Shown here: one piece after another, positions 32,486 through 41,067 of the stretch
Numbering within the stretch: position 1 is the stretch's first letter
How the letters are laid out: each line of letters opens with the position of its first letter
Source of the DNA: Patescibacteria group bacterium
GTDB taxonomy: Bacteria > Patescibacteriota > Microgenomatia > UBA1406 > GWC2-37-13
DNA length: 64,000 nt
Direction: 5' to 3'
Assembly: GCA_025057905.1 (NCBI GenBank)
Contig: JANWUX010000003.1
Span: 28,488 to 92,487 of the forward strand
The notes under the pieces: generated by a model
What the model saw: the letters and a program-made list of their open reading frames with translations, nothing else
The model's database searches: none
What the model was told of the DNA's origin: nothing
Made by a program: the position numbers and the translations under genes

Positions 32486-33943
32486 ATGCCTCTGAAATAC
32501 TTTCGAAAGTTTTCTTCTATAAAATTCGCTCAAACAGAGTTAATTCAAAAGGCTCAGCAACAAGCTCAACAGATCATTAATCAGGCAAGAGTCGAAGCTA
32601 ACCAAATCACCGCCGAAGCCGAAAGAAAGGCAGCGGAGATTGTTTCTTCAGCGTTTGAGATGGAGAAGAGACTAAGTCGAAAAGAGGATTCTCTTGAAGA
32701 AAAAGAAAAACATCTTGACCAGGAAAAAAAATTAATTGAAGAGAAGAAAATTGTTCTTCAAAAAATAGAAAAAGATATAGAGGAGAAAAAAAACCAAATT
32801 CTCAGTCAACTAAAGAAAATTGCTAAGTTAAAAAAAGAAGAGGCGCGAGATCTTCTTCTTCAAGCTTGGGAGGAAAAACTCAAGCGAGAGATCGCTCAGC
32901 GGATAAAAAAAGCGGAAGAGGAGATCAAAGCTACTGTTGATGAGAAGGCAAAAACTATCTTAGCCGACGCCATGCGCTATGGAGCTATTGATTATGTTGC
33001 TGAGTATACTCTTTCAATTGTTCACTTACCAAACGAGGAGTTTAAGGGGAGAATCATCGGCAAGGACGGTCGAAATATCCGGGCCTTTGAGTTGGCAATC
33101 GGTGTTGATGTTGATCTGGAAGAAGAAAACGTTATCAAGCTTTCATCTTTTGATGCTGTCAGAAGAGAGATTGCTCGGATTTCTCTTGAAAAACTGATAA
33201 AGGATGGCCGGATTCAACCCCAACGAATTGAAGAAATTGTTAGAAAAACTAAAGAAGAGATCGAAAAGGAGATCTATCGAGCTGGTGAAGACCTCGCTCA
33301 CCGAGCTGGCGTTTTTAACCTTCCTCGAGAAATTATTCAGCTTTTGGGTCGATTCAAATATCGTTACTCCTATGGCCAGAACATGATTGTTCATACTTTA
33401 GAGGAGACTCGGATTGGTGTAGCCATTGCCCACGAGCTAAAAGCAGATGTCAATGTCGTTAGACTAGGTTGTCTTCTTCATGATCTTGGCAAGGTGATCA
33501 GTGAGAAAGAGGGCTCTCATGTCGAGTTGGGCGTTGAGGTTTTAAAAAAGTATGGCTTTCCCAAAAAAGTCATTGACTGCGTGGCTGCTCATCACGAGGA
33601 TATTCCTTTTCCCTCTGTTGAGGCAGTAATCGTCTATATTGCTGATGCGGTTTCTGGCGGGCGGCCAGGAGCCCGTCACGAGGATTTTGAGGCTTATCTT
33701 AAAAGAATCAAAACTATCGAGGAGATTGCAAAGACAAAAAAAGGCGTTAAGGAAGCCTATGCCCTTCAGGCCGGTCGAGAACTTCGGGTGATTGTTATCC
33801 CAGAGGAAGTCAGCGATGACGAGACGGTAATTTTGGCTCAAAAGATAAAGGAGGAACTCGAGGCAAAGTTTGATATCTTCCCTGGCCAGATAAAGATCAC
33901 GGTTATTCGAGAGTATCGAGCTGAGGCAACGACGAGGATATAA
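32486..33943 (+). CDS. rny: Ribonuclease Y
   Basis: Endoribonuclease that starts mRNA decay. The 485-residue protein has a long N-terminal coiled coil (residues 17-140), a KH domain with LPNEEFKGRIIGKDGRNIRA, and an HD domain with VRLGCLLHDLGK (metal-binding HD), AAHHEDIPF and IADAVSGGRPGARHE. The length is near the usual 510-520. The missing part is the N-terminal membrane helix: the protein starts MPLKYFRKFSSIKFAQTELI, which is basic and not hydrophobic. Either this RNase Y is soluble or another protein anchors it. A structured leader precedes the gene. Confidence 0.93.
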   Translation: MPLKYFRKFSSIKFAQTELIQKAQQQAQQIINQARVEANQITAEAERKAAEIVSSAFEMEKRLSRKEDSLEEKEKHLDQEKKLIEEKKIVLQKIEKDIEEKKNQILSQLKKIAKLKKEEARDLLLQAWEEKLKREIAQRIKKAEEEIKATVDEKAKTILADAMRYGAIDYVAEYTLSIVHLPNEEFKGRIIGKDGRNIRAFELAIGVDVDLEEENVIKLSSFDAVRREIARISLEKLIKDGRIQPQRIEEIVRKTKEEIEKEIYRAGEDLAHRAGVFNLPREIIQLLGRFKYRYSYGQNMIVHTLEETRIGVAIAHELKADVNVVRLGCLLHDLGKVISEKEGSHVELGVEVLKKYGFPKKVIDCVAAHHEDIPFPSVEAVIVYIADAVSGGRPGARHEDFEAYLKRIKTIEEIAKTKKGVKEAYALQAGRELRVIVIPEEVSDDETVILAQKIKEELEAKFDIFPGQIKITVIREYRAEATTRI

Positions 33944-34017
33944 TTACGGCTAAAATTTTCTTAATCCAAAGCCCCAATTTGATATACATTGTTACAATAA
34001 GATATTTTAAATATAGA

Positions 34018-34042
34018 TTGACATAAAGCCCAAAAATTTAAT
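34018..34042 (+). promoter_or_regulatory. Promoter of the HU gene
   Basis: TTGACA (34018-34023), followed after 15-16 bases by an AT-rich TAATAT-type -10 element. An upstream AT-rich stretch could add strength. A leader of about 55 bases leads to a strong Shine-Dalgarno sequence. Confidence 0.5.
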
Positions 34043-34101
34043 ATTCTCTTTTCTGAAAGCTAAAATTCAAACTAGTTCTCTTAAGAAAGGAGGTGAAAAA
34101 A

Positions 34102-34374
34102 ATGACAAAGGCTGACTTAGTTGCTCAAGTAGCCAAGAAAGCAAACCTGACTGCCAAGGCAGCAAAAGATGCTGTCACTTCCGTCTTTTCAACAATCGCC
34201 GACGCCTTAAAAAGAGGCGAAAAGGTGGTAGTAACGGGTTTTGGCACCTTTATGGTCAGGAAAAGAGCGGCTCGTAAAGGTCGCAATCCTCAAACAGGTG
34301 CGGAGATTCAAATTCCTGCCACCAAGACACCAGGCTTTACTGCCGGAAAGTCTTTGAAGAAGATGGTTAAGTGA
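34102..34374 (+). CDS. hup: HU-family DNA-binding protein
   Basis: A 90-residue DNA-bending histone-like protein. It has [20 protein letters not shown], the family signature [35 protein letters not shown] and [11 protein letters not shown]. The start ATG at 34102 is set by a near-perfect Shine-Dalgarno AAGGAGGTG (34085-34095 region) 6 bases upstream, one of the few strong ones in this window. The GTG at 34093 is within that site and is rejected. The gene has its own promoter and terminator, consistent with high expression. Confidence 0.95.
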   Translation: MTKADLVAQVAKKANLTAKAAKDAVTSVFSTIADALKRGEKVVVTGFGTFMVRKRAARKGRNPQTGAEIQIPATKTPGFTAGKSLKKMVK

Positions 34375-34396
34375 CAGAGAGTCTTCCAAGAATCAT

Positions 34397-34426
34397 CCCG
34401 CCATCAGTGGTGGCGGGATTTTTTTT
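34397..34426 (+). terminator. Rho-independent terminator after HU
   Basis: CCCGCCA (34397-34403) pairs with TGGCGGG (34411-34417) across a 7-base loop, followed by a T-run. This is the clearest intrinsic terminator in the window. It also separates HU from the next gene's promoter at 34442. Confidence 0.9.
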
Positions 34427-34441
34427 GATTGAGATTTTTGG

Positions 34442-34447
34442 TATAAT
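34442..34447 (+). promoter_or_regulatory. -10 element, leaderless type
   Basis: Exact TATAAT ending 7 bases before the ATG at 34455 and just past the HU terminator. It supports 34455 as the start codon of the DUF5667 gene. Confidence 0.6.
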
Positions 34448-34454
34448 TAATTTA

Positions 34455-35006
34455 ATGACTTTAAATCAATGGCTAAAATTTTTTCTTCTTCTGATTATTT
34501 TTTTTAACCTGCCCAGAGAGATCGCTAGTCAGGAAAGAGTTGCCTTAATTACCCCCCCAGAGAAGAAAAAGGTCGTTTATGAACTTCCCTATCCAGGAAT
34601 TTTGGCTGATCATCCGCTTTACTTTCTAAAGAGAATTCGAGATAAAGTCGCCGAAATCATGATTGTCGATGAGAGTCAAAAAGCTAAGTTTCATCTTCAT
34701 CAAGCGGACAAAAAAGTCACCATGGCCATCTTCTTAGCTAAGAAAGGAAATCCTAAAGCTTCGGTCGATGCTTTTCATGAGGCAGAAAAAGAAGTTGAGA
34801 GGTTCATTTTGATTTTTAAAAAAACCAAAGAAAAAAAGCGATCTATCCCCTCAGGGCTCTTAGATCAGGCCAAGCTTGCTAACGCTAAACATCGGGAGAT
34901 CATCGGTGAGATGATCAAATTTTTTCCTGATGGCTATCAACAAACAATTAATCAACTTTTTGAGACTAATTTCCGATTAGAGAAAGAACTGGCAAGACTT
35001 CCGTAG
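34455..35006 (+). CDS. DUF5667 domain exported protein
   Basis: A 183-residue exported protein. The N-terminal signal peptide is LKFFLLLIIFFNLPREIASQ. The domain shows YELPYPGILADHPLYFLKRI and KAKFHLHQADKKVTMAIFLA, the usual DUF5667 pattern, then helices. The family is common in CPR bacteria and its function is not known. The frame is open upstream to 34371, but that part lies over the HU terminator, so ATG 34455 is the start. It converges with the O-antigen ligase-like gene, overlapping 55 bases. Confidence 0.75.
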   Translation: MTLNQWLKFFLLLIIFFNLPREIASQERVALITPPEKKKVVYELPYPGILADHPLYFLKRIRDKVAEIMIVDESQKAKFHLHQADKKVTMAIFLAKKGNPKASVDAFHEAEKEVERFILIFKKTKEKKRSIPSGLLDQAKLANAKHREIIGEMIKFFPDGYQQTINQLFETNFRLEKELARLP

Positions 35007-36304
35007 ACAAAGAAAAGAAGGAGACGATTTTGAGGCAAAGTCAGCCAATAATGGTCAAAAAATCCTGTCAGGAGAATTACCAGAGCTAGAAAGAGATTTT
35101 TTTTCATAAGTTTAGCCATTTCTTTTCGGATCAAAAAGGCTAATAAACCACCTAAAACTAGGCCTAACTCACTAAAATAAAGAAGGAAAAGATTGTGGAC
35201 TGGCTGATTGAGCCAGAGGGGAAAGGAGGAGGGATATTTTTCTTGACCAAGAAGATAATTGCCAAGACCAACGCCAACAATTGGTTGTTCTCTGATTATT
35301 TCTAAAGAGTTTTTTGCTAGCTCAAGTCTTTTGGTAAGAGTGAAAGGATCGCCGCTGGCCTGAAGAAAGACTAAGGAGAGAACAAAAGGAAGAAAAACTT
35401 TGGCTATTAGACAAGGCAAACAGAGAAATTCTTCTTCTTTTCTTTGGCTTGATCTCAAAAGTTGCCTAATCACTAGTGAAGCGGTAATAATCAAAAATGC
35501 CACAATTGCCACTTTAGAAAAAGAGACAAAAACCAGAATTGAGCTTGCAAGGATGATCATTCCTTTTAAGACTAATGATTGATTAAATCTTTTATCGGTC
35601 AAGACGAAGACATAGATTAGAAGAAAAAAACCAGCCAGAGAGTTAGGATGAGAAAAAGTGCCGTAGGGCCGGATAAACTCAACACCTGCGAGCGAAGCTT
35701 TGGCGATAGCCGGGGTTTCGAGAGTAAAGTATCTTTCGCCTAGAAAGTAAAATATTCCCTGAAGTGAACCTTGGTTTTTTATCTGAAGAGTGACTAAAGA
35801 TAGTTGAATCAAACAGAAAACTAATAGACCAAGAAGAAATTTTTTTTCCTTCAAGATTTCGAGGGTTTCCTTACCGATAAAAAAAACACCCAACAACTCA
35901 ATTAATCTCACTAAATGATAAGAGGAGAGAATAAAGTTTTTTGATAAAAGAATATTGACAAAAATTAAACAAAAAAAGAAAAAAGTTTTTTTACTGGCAA
36001 GAAACTTAATGAGCTTCTTAAAGTTTAGAAGAAGGAGGAAGAAAATTAAAATATCATTGAAGAAAATCACCAGGGCTAAATAATCGACACGGATACCATC
36101 GATATAAGAAAAATCAAAAAATAAATACTTGCCAAACTGAGACGGAAGAAAGATAATGAAGGCAAAGAGCAACAACTGATTAAGAAAAGCTAGAGAACCG
36201 GAGCGGTTGTTAAAAAAGACCCAGTTGAGAGGTTTGAACCTCTGGTTTTTCTTTCCTTGAAAAAATTTGAACTTTGCCAAAGACACCATCATAGCCGGGC
36301 TCAA
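34952..36304 (-). CDS. O-antigen ligase/polymerase-like membrane protein
   Basis: A 450-residue protein with about ten membrane helices and the family loop: GVEFIRPYGTFSHPNSLAGF and later REQPIVGVGLGNYLLGQ and NQPVHNLFLLYFSELGLVLG, the conserved sites of the Wzy/WaaL family. It would polymerise or transfer lipid-linked glycan at the outer face. The start is uncertain: the coordinate given is the longest form, which overlaps the upstream endonuclease Q gene by 95 bases, and the residues in that overlap look like shadow sequence. The true start may be an unusual codon near 36210-36225. Two further family members are at 48197 and 52730. Confidence 0.75.
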   Translation of the reverse strand: MSPAMMVSLAKFKFFQGKKNQRFKPLNWVFFNNRSGSLAFLNQLLLFAFIIFLPSQFGKYLFFDFSYIDGIRVDYLALVIFFNDILIFFLLLLNFKKLIKFLASKKTFFFFCLIFVNILLSKNFILSSYHLVRLIELLGVFFIGKETLEILKEKKFLLGLLVFCLIQLSLVTLQIKNQGSLQGIFYFLGERYFTLETPAIAKASLAGVEFIRPYGTFSHPNSLAGFFLLIYVFVLTDKRFNQSLVLKGMIILASSILVFVSFSKVAIVAFLIITASLVIRQLLRSSQRKEEEFLCLPCLIAKVFLPFVLSLVFLQASGDPFTLTKRLELAKNSLEIIREQPIVGVGLGNYLLGQEKYPSSFPLWLNQPVHNLFLLYFSELGLVLGGLLAFLIRKEMAKLMKKNLFLALVILLTGFFDHYWLTLPQNRLLLFFVYGSLASSFSNRKLVSKS

Positions 36305-37553
36305 CTTTCACCTCTCTTTCTCTGACGTTTCTAATAGCTTCTTTTAAAGTTCTACCGCCAACAGCTTCAATTTTTTCGTAAGGTGTATTTAGAATAATCA
36401 AAAACTCCGGTCCCAATTCATTAATTAGTCGAAAGTAATCTTTCTCGGCCTTGGCTGGCGAGTCAGTAATCTGTTGGAGAATCTCCATCAGCGGAACAAT
36501 TGAAACAAAGGGAGTCCTTTTTTTTTCTTTGTCATAAACAAAAGTTAGCCCAGAACGGTTTTTTAAGAAGCAAAGATCATCTTTTTTTATCATTCTCTCA
36601 CTTAGCTCAATCACTCGATTCTCAACTCCAATAGTCAATTGTCGCTGACAGACAGGGCAGATTTTTCCTTTTTTCAAAACCTCCTCTGGACTGTATCGAA
36701 CACGACAGTCTCGATGACCTGACCAGTGATACTTGCCTTCTTGAGGAAAAAACTCAATGGTATAGCCAATTTTTAGCCGGCTGGGTTTTTGTTTCAAGGC
36801 ATTGAGAATATCAGAAAAAGAGTAAGCCTCTGGTTTAGATGCTTGCTCATTATTAAAAACAAAAACGGTGGCTTCTCGGCCAAGCTTTGAACCTGAGTGA
36901 GCATCGGAAAAAGAGACGATTACCCGGTTGGTTAATTCTTTTATCTGCCAGTTCATTACTGGGTCGCTTGACAGACCAGTCTCAACAGCGGTGATATAGG
37001 TAGAAAGATCTTCAAATGATTCTTCAATGGAATCATAGCCAGATCTTGAACCAAAAAGAGAGAACCAGGGAGTCCAGATATGGCAAGGGATAAGAAAGGT
37101 GTTTTCGTTAATGTCCATGATAAGCTCAAGAAGTTCTCTGGAAGAAAGACCAATCGTTGGCCGACCATCAGCTAGTAGATTGTAGCCAAAACCAGCAAGT
37201 TTCTTGATGATTTTTTCAGCGACTTCAAATGAGGGTGAAAAAATGAGATGATGAATCTTTCGCAGTTTTTCCTTGTGAGAATAGACAGTCGAGATTTCAG
37301 TCACCAACATAAACTTCACCTCGGGAAATTTTTCCAGCTGGAAAATTCCCGGCGTGATCACTTTTAATTTTTTTTTAATCTCCCGAAACCAAAGAGGATG
37401 AGTCCAGTCACCAGTAGCTACTAAGTTTATCCCTTTTAATCTTGCCCAGTAGGCAATTTCTTCCAGACCCATTTTTTTGGAAACTGCTTGGGAGAATTTT
37501 GAGTGAAGATGAAGATCAGCAATAATCGCTGACATAGTCAGTATTTTACTCAA
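36210..37553 (-). CDS. Endonuclease Q (PHP domain) with clamp-binding tail
   Basis: Endonuclease Q cuts DNA 5' of deaminated bases (uracil, hypoxanthine, xanthine) and abasic sites. The 447-residue protein has the PHP domain motifs IADLHLHSKFSQAVS, GINLVATGDWTHP, LVTEISTVYSHKEKLRKIHH and VSFSDAHSGSKLGREA. The family-specific zinc segment is GHRDCRVRYSPEE...ICPVCQRQL. The last residues, SQLGLF, end exactly in the QLxLF pattern that bacterial proteins use to bind the sliding clamp. Archaeal endonuclease Q binds PCNA, so the clamp link seems conserved by different means. An N-terminal M at 37553 is followed by a second at 37535. Confidence 0.85.
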   Translation of the reverse strand: MSKILTMSAIIADLHLHSKFSQAVSKKMGLEEIAYWARLKGINLVATGDWTHPLWFREIKKKLKVITPGIFQLEKFPEVKFMLVTEISTVYSHKEKLRKIHHLIFSPSFEVAEKIIKKLAGFGYNLLADGRPTIGLSSRELLELIMDINENTFLIPCHIWTPWFSLFGSRSGYDSIEESFEDLSTYITAVETGLSSDPVMNWQIKELTNRVIVSFSDAHSGSKLGREATVFVFNNEQASKPEAYSFSDILNALKQKPSRLKIGYTIEFFPQEGKYHWSGHRDCRVRYSPEEVLKKGKICPVCQRQLTIGVENRVIELSERMIKKDDLCFLKNRSGLTFVYDKEKKRTPFVSIVPLMEILQQITDSPAKAEKDYFRLINELGPEFLIILNTPYEKIEAVGGRTLKEAIRNVREREVKVEPGYDGVFGKVQIFSRKEKPEVQTSQLGLF

Positions 37554-37581
37554 TTGAGGAAGAGGTTTTTAAGAGGAAAGT

Positions 37582-38670
37582 TTAACGGTAGAGAATTGGT
37601 TTTTCTTTTTGAGGTAGAACCAGGCTAATTTTTCGGTTTTTCAGTGAGATTCTTTCGACATAAACCTTAATCTTCTGGCCAATCTTTAAGTTTTCGTCAC
37701 CCTTGAGTTTTGAGATGTGAATTAATCCCTCAATTCCCGGCGCTAAGCGGACAAAATAGCCATATCTTTCTTTTCGAACTATCTCCCCCTCAATTTCTCG
37801 ATCTTTGGGATACTTTTTTTCAATATCTTGCCAGGGATCGGGCGTTAGTCTTTTGAGAGACAAGTTGAGTTTTAAATCTTTTTCATTTTTTTCGACTACA
37901 TAGACATCGATTATCTCGCCAACCTTGACGTAAGCGGAAATGTCATCGACCTTTTCCCAAGAAATTTCCGAGATATGAATTAATCCTTCAACACCGTTTA
38001 TCTCGCAGAAAATTCCAAAATCAGAGGTACCGATAACTTTTGTTTTATAGATATGGCCAGCCTTTATCTCATCAAATTGTTTTTTTAGTTTTTTCTGAGA
38101 GATCTTCAGGGCGGCAGCTTTTTGGGAGACAACTAGTCGATTTTTTTCCCGGTCAACCTCAAGAATCTTTACTTTTATTTTTTGACCGAAGAGTTTTTCC
38201 GGATTGTTGATGAAAGGCTCAGTGAGTTGAATTTTTGGAATTACGCCTCTAACTCCCATGAAGTCAACAAAGACTCCACCTTTGCCATAATCACCGCAGA
38301 TAACCTCAATTTCTTCCTCCTTTTCCTGTTTTTCTTGAAGAATTTGCCAGCGTCCTTCTTCAAAAAAATTTCTTAGAGAGACGACCGGATAGCCATTTTT
38401 TGATTCTTCCGAGATGACCTTAACTTTGATTTTGTCGCCAACCTTAAGATAAGGAAGATAATTAGCCAGTTCGCTTATTTCCAGATCACCCAGTTGAGCA
38501 TAGGCTTTGGCGCCGATATCAAAGGACGCTCCTTTTTTGGAGAGAGTAACGATGTTCGCTTCAACTTCTTCACCTCTTTTTATAATTTTTGGTTTGAACT
38601 GACCAAGAAGGCTGGCCATCAAGCTGGTTGGGGATGAGTGTTGGTTCTGATCACGACTTCTTGTCTTCAT
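37582..38670 (-). CDS. rpsA: Ribosomal protein S1-like, four S1 domains
   Basis: A 362-residue RNA-binding protein made of four S1 (OB-fold) domains, each with the G-x-(F/Y)-V segment: KGASFDIGAKAYAQL (about 48-62), GVFVDFMGVRGVIP, FGIFCEINGVEGLIHISEI, and GYFVRLAPGIEGLIHISKL. The third and fourth are the best copies. It probably helps mRNA bind to the ribosome, which is relevant where many messages lack a Shine-Dalgarno sequence. It is shorter than the six-domain E. coli S1. It diverges from ilvE; possible promoter elements lie at 38671-38705. Confidence 0.88.
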   Translation of the reverse strand: MKTRSRDQNQHSSPTSLMASLLGQFKPKIIKRGEEVEANIVTLSKKGASFDIGAKAYAQLGDLEISELANYLPYLKVGDKIKVKVISEESKNGYPVVSLRNFFEEGRWQILQEKQEKEEEIEVICGDYGKGGVFVDFMGVRGVIPKIQLTEPFINNPEKLFGQKIKVKILEVDREKNRLVVSQKAAALKISQKKLKKQFDEIKAGHIYKTKVIGTSDFGIFCEINGVEGLIHISEISWEKVDDISAYVKVGEIIDVYVVEKNEKDLKLNLSLKRLTPDPWQDIEKKYPKDREIEGEIVRKERYGYFVRLAPGIEGLIHISKLKGDENLKIGQKIKVYVERISLKNRKISLVLPQKEKPILYR

Positions 38671-38733
38671 AACTAAAAACTAGGACAAAAATATATGATA
38701 TCAAAAAATCTCATCGAAATCAAAGAATTTTTG

Positions 38734-38762
38734 TTGATTGAGAAGAATTTTTTGGTTATCAT
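38734..38762 (+). promoter_or_regulatory. Promoter of ilvE
   Basis: TTGATT (38734-38739), 17 bases, then TATCAT (38757-38762). The ATG at 38774 lies 11 bases past the -10 element, so the leader is very short. Confidence 0.55.
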
Positions 38763-38773
38763 TTGATTAAGAA

Positions 38774-39706
38774 ATGGCCTTTGAGGATTACTTTCCCTAC
38801 GTTTTTTTTGAGGAGAAGATAGTCGAGATTGATCAGGCAAAAGTGCCGATTATGACCAATGCTTTGCAATATGGGAATGCAGTTTTTGGGGGTATCCGGG
38901 GTTACTTCAATCAAGAGAAAAAGTTACTCGCTCTTTTTCGAATTGATGACCACTATCAGAGATTTCTTAATTCGCTTAGAATCTTAAATGTCGCCATTAA
39001 GTATGATCTTAATCAGTTAAAAGATATTACTCTTAAGCTTGTTAAAAAAAATCAGCCAAGAACTAACTTTTACCTAAGACCATTTGCCTACGCTGGCAGT
39101 GTTGATATCTCGCCGTGTTTTGCAAAAAACAAAGAATTTAAGTTTGCTCTTTATCTTCTTCCTTTAGGAGAATATTTATCGGTTGATAAAGGTCTTTCAG
39201 TGGTAGTGAGTACCTGGAGAAGGATCAGTGATTTGACTATACCCCCAGGGGCCAAAATAGCCGGCGGTTATGTTAACTCTTCTTTAGCTCGTCAAGAAGC
39301 CTTAGACAATGGATTTGATGATGCAATATTCTTGACTAACGAAGGCACTGTTTCCGAAGGCTCGGCGGCCAATCTGTTTATTGTCAGAGATGGAACTCTG
39401 ATCACTTCGCCGCTGACAAGCGATATTCTGGAGGGTATTACTCGAAAAACGGTCTTTCATCTGGCTCAAGATCTTGGTCTTACAGTAGTTCAGCGAGAGA
39501 TCAACAGAAGCGAACTTTATTTTTGTGACGAGGCATTTTTTTGTGGTACCGGAGTCCAGATTGCCTGGATAGCTGAGATAGATCGTCGGCCAATAAACAA
39601 TCGACAAAAAGGAAAAATCACCGAAAAGATTCAAGAACTATTTTTTAACGTTGTCTACGGTAATGAAGAACGCTATGCCCACTGGCTGACAAAGATTTAT
39701 CTTTGA
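38774..39706 (+). CDS. ilvE: Branched-chain aminotransferase-like (class IV, PLP)
   Basis: A pyridoxal-phosphate enzyme that swaps an amino group between branched-chain amino acids and 2-oxoglutarate. The 310-residue protein has ALQYGNAVFGGIRGYF at the start (usual form HxLHYGxxVFEGIR), FYLRPFAYAG, and PPGAKIAGGYVNSSLARQEA, in which the Lys is the PLP-binding residue. DDAIFLTNEGTVSEGSAANL and SDILEGITRKTV follow. D-amino-acid transaminase and aminodeoxychorismate lyase share the fold, but length and motifs fit IlvE best. No other branched-chain pathway gene is nearby, so a role in recycling is likely. Confidence 0.85.
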   Translation: MAFEDYFPYVFFEEKIVEIDQAKVPIMTNALQYGNAVFGGIRGYFNQEKKLLALFRIDDHYQRFLNSLRILNVAIKYDLNQLKDITLKLVKKNQPRTNFYLRPFAYAGSVDISPCFAKNKEFKFALYLLPLGEYLSVDKGLSVVVSTWRRISDLTIPPGAKIAGGYVNSSLARQEALDNGFDDAIFLTNEGTVSEGSAANLFIVRDGTLITSPLTSDILEGITRKTVFHLAQDLGLTVVQREINRSELYFCDEAFFCGTGVQIAWIAEIDRRPINNRQKGKITEKIQELFFNVVYGNEERYAHWLTKIYL

Positions 39707-39726
39707 AAGATCAACTCAGGAGAGAC

Positions 39727-41055
39727 CTAACTGATTTTTTCATTAATTAGCTTAATAATTTGCTTTGGGTCAACTTTTTTGCCAAGGAGTTTTAAAGTCT
39801 GACCAAGAAGGAAGTTAAGAACATTCTTTTTTCCTTTTCTAAAGTCGGCTACTGCTTGGGGGTTGTGTTTGATTACCTGATCGATCGCTCTCTCTAGTTC
39901 CTCAACCTCAATTGAGATGGTTTGAGTTTGTTCATGGAAAAGATCAAGAATTTTTTGTGGCTCTTCATGGGCAAATAAATTGACTTTAATTTTTTTGTTA
40001 GCAAGGAAATTAACAAGCCTTCTTACCTCAATTCCCAATCTTTTCGCTTTTTGAAAAAGCTTCTCTAACCAAGCGGCCTGGTGATGTGTATCAAAAAGAA
40101 GACTAACGAGATGCTTTTCCACTCGATAGCTTTTTTCCCAGCTAGCTAGAAGAGTTTCATAGTCTAGTGGTAGGCTGTTTTTGATTGACTCAAGCCATTG
40201 AGATGAGATTCTAATTGGCGGGATGTCTGGCTCAGGAAAATAACGATAATCGGCAGCCTCTTCCTTGCTTCGTTGAGGATAAGTAAGATTTTTTTCTGCG
40301 TTGTAACCCCGGGTCTCCTGAACCGGTGTTTTTCCCTGAAGAAGAATCTCCGTTTGTCTTTTTATCTCAGTCTCAATGGCTTTTTCCAAAAAACGAAAGG
40401 AGTTTATGTTTTTTAGCTCGACTTTGTAGTTTGGCAGATCTTGGCGATTCTTGGGTCTTAGAGAAACATTGGCCTCTAGTCTTAATTGGCCTTTTTCCAT
40501 ATCGGCATCCGAGAGGTTAAGATAGCGAATGATCTGAAAGATTTTTTTGGCACATTCTTTAGCTTGAGCTGGAGAATGAATTTGGGGCTCAGAGACAATC
40601 TCTATTAGAGGAACGCCGCTTCGATTGAAGTCAATAAGAGTTACCTTTTTGCCATTGACTGAGGCGTGAATGAGTTTGCCGGTATCTTCTTCAAGATGAA
40701 TTCGTCTGATACTGACTTCACCTTGGGAAGTAGTAACTTTGCCATTAAAACAGAACGGACTATCGTATTGGGAAATCTGATAGCCTTTGGGAAGATCAGG
40801 ATAAAAATAATGTTTTCGATCAAACTTTGACAAAGAATTAATTTGACACTTAAGCGCTAAACCAAGAGCGATCGTCCACTCTATCGCTTTTTTATTTGGG
40901 ACGGGTAAAGCCCCCGGCAAGCCAAGACACACTGGGCAGGTGTAGAAATTTGGTTTCTTGGCGCCAAAGGGATAATTTTTGCAGCCACAAAACATTTTCG
41001 AAGCAGTTTTTAGTTGGACATGAATCTCAATTCCAATGATCGGCTGATAGGTCAT
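39727..41055 (-). CDS. gatB: Aspartyl/glutamyl-tRNA amidotransferase subunit B
   Basis: Subunit B phosphorylates and positions mischarged Glu-tRNA(Gln) or Asp-tRNA(Asn). The 442-residue protein has IGIEIHVQLKTASKMFCGC, the signature PNFYTCPVCLGLPGALPVPN, DRKHYFYPDLPKGYQISQYD, RIHLEEDTGKLIH and DFNRSGVPLIEIVSEP, and a C-terminal tRNA-binding YqeY-like part (DFRKGKKNVLNFLLGQTLKL). It is slightly shorter than the usual 475. It lies 13 bases after gatA in gatCAB. Confidence 0.95.
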   Translation of the reverse strand: MTYQPIIGIEIHVQLKTASKMFCGCKNYPFGAKKPNFYTCPVCLGLPGALPVPNKKAIEWTIALGLALKCQINSLSKFDRKHYFYPDLPKGYQISQYDSPFCFNGKVTTSQGEVSIRRIHLEEDTGKLIHASVNGKKVTLIDFNRSGVPLIEIVSEPQIHSPAQAKECAKKIFQIIRYLNLSDADMEKGQLRLEANVSLRPKNRQDLPNYKVELKNINSFRFLEKAIETEIKRQTEILLQGKTPVQETRGYNAEKNLTYPQRSKEEAADYRYFPEPDIPPIRISSQWLESIKNSLPLDYETLLASWEKSYRVEKHLVSLLFDTHHQAAWLEKLFQKAKRLGIEVRRLVNFLANKKIKVNLFAHEEPQKILDLFHEQTQTISIEVEELERAIDQVIKHNPQAVADFRKGKKNVLNFLLGQTLKLLGKKVDPKQIIKLINEKIS

Positions 41056-41067
41056 TTTCTTTTTTTA

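Noticed and set aside
34371..34454. N-terminal extension of the DUF5667 protein
   Set aside because: This stretch is the HU stop and terminator; the signal peptide starts at the ATG at 34455.
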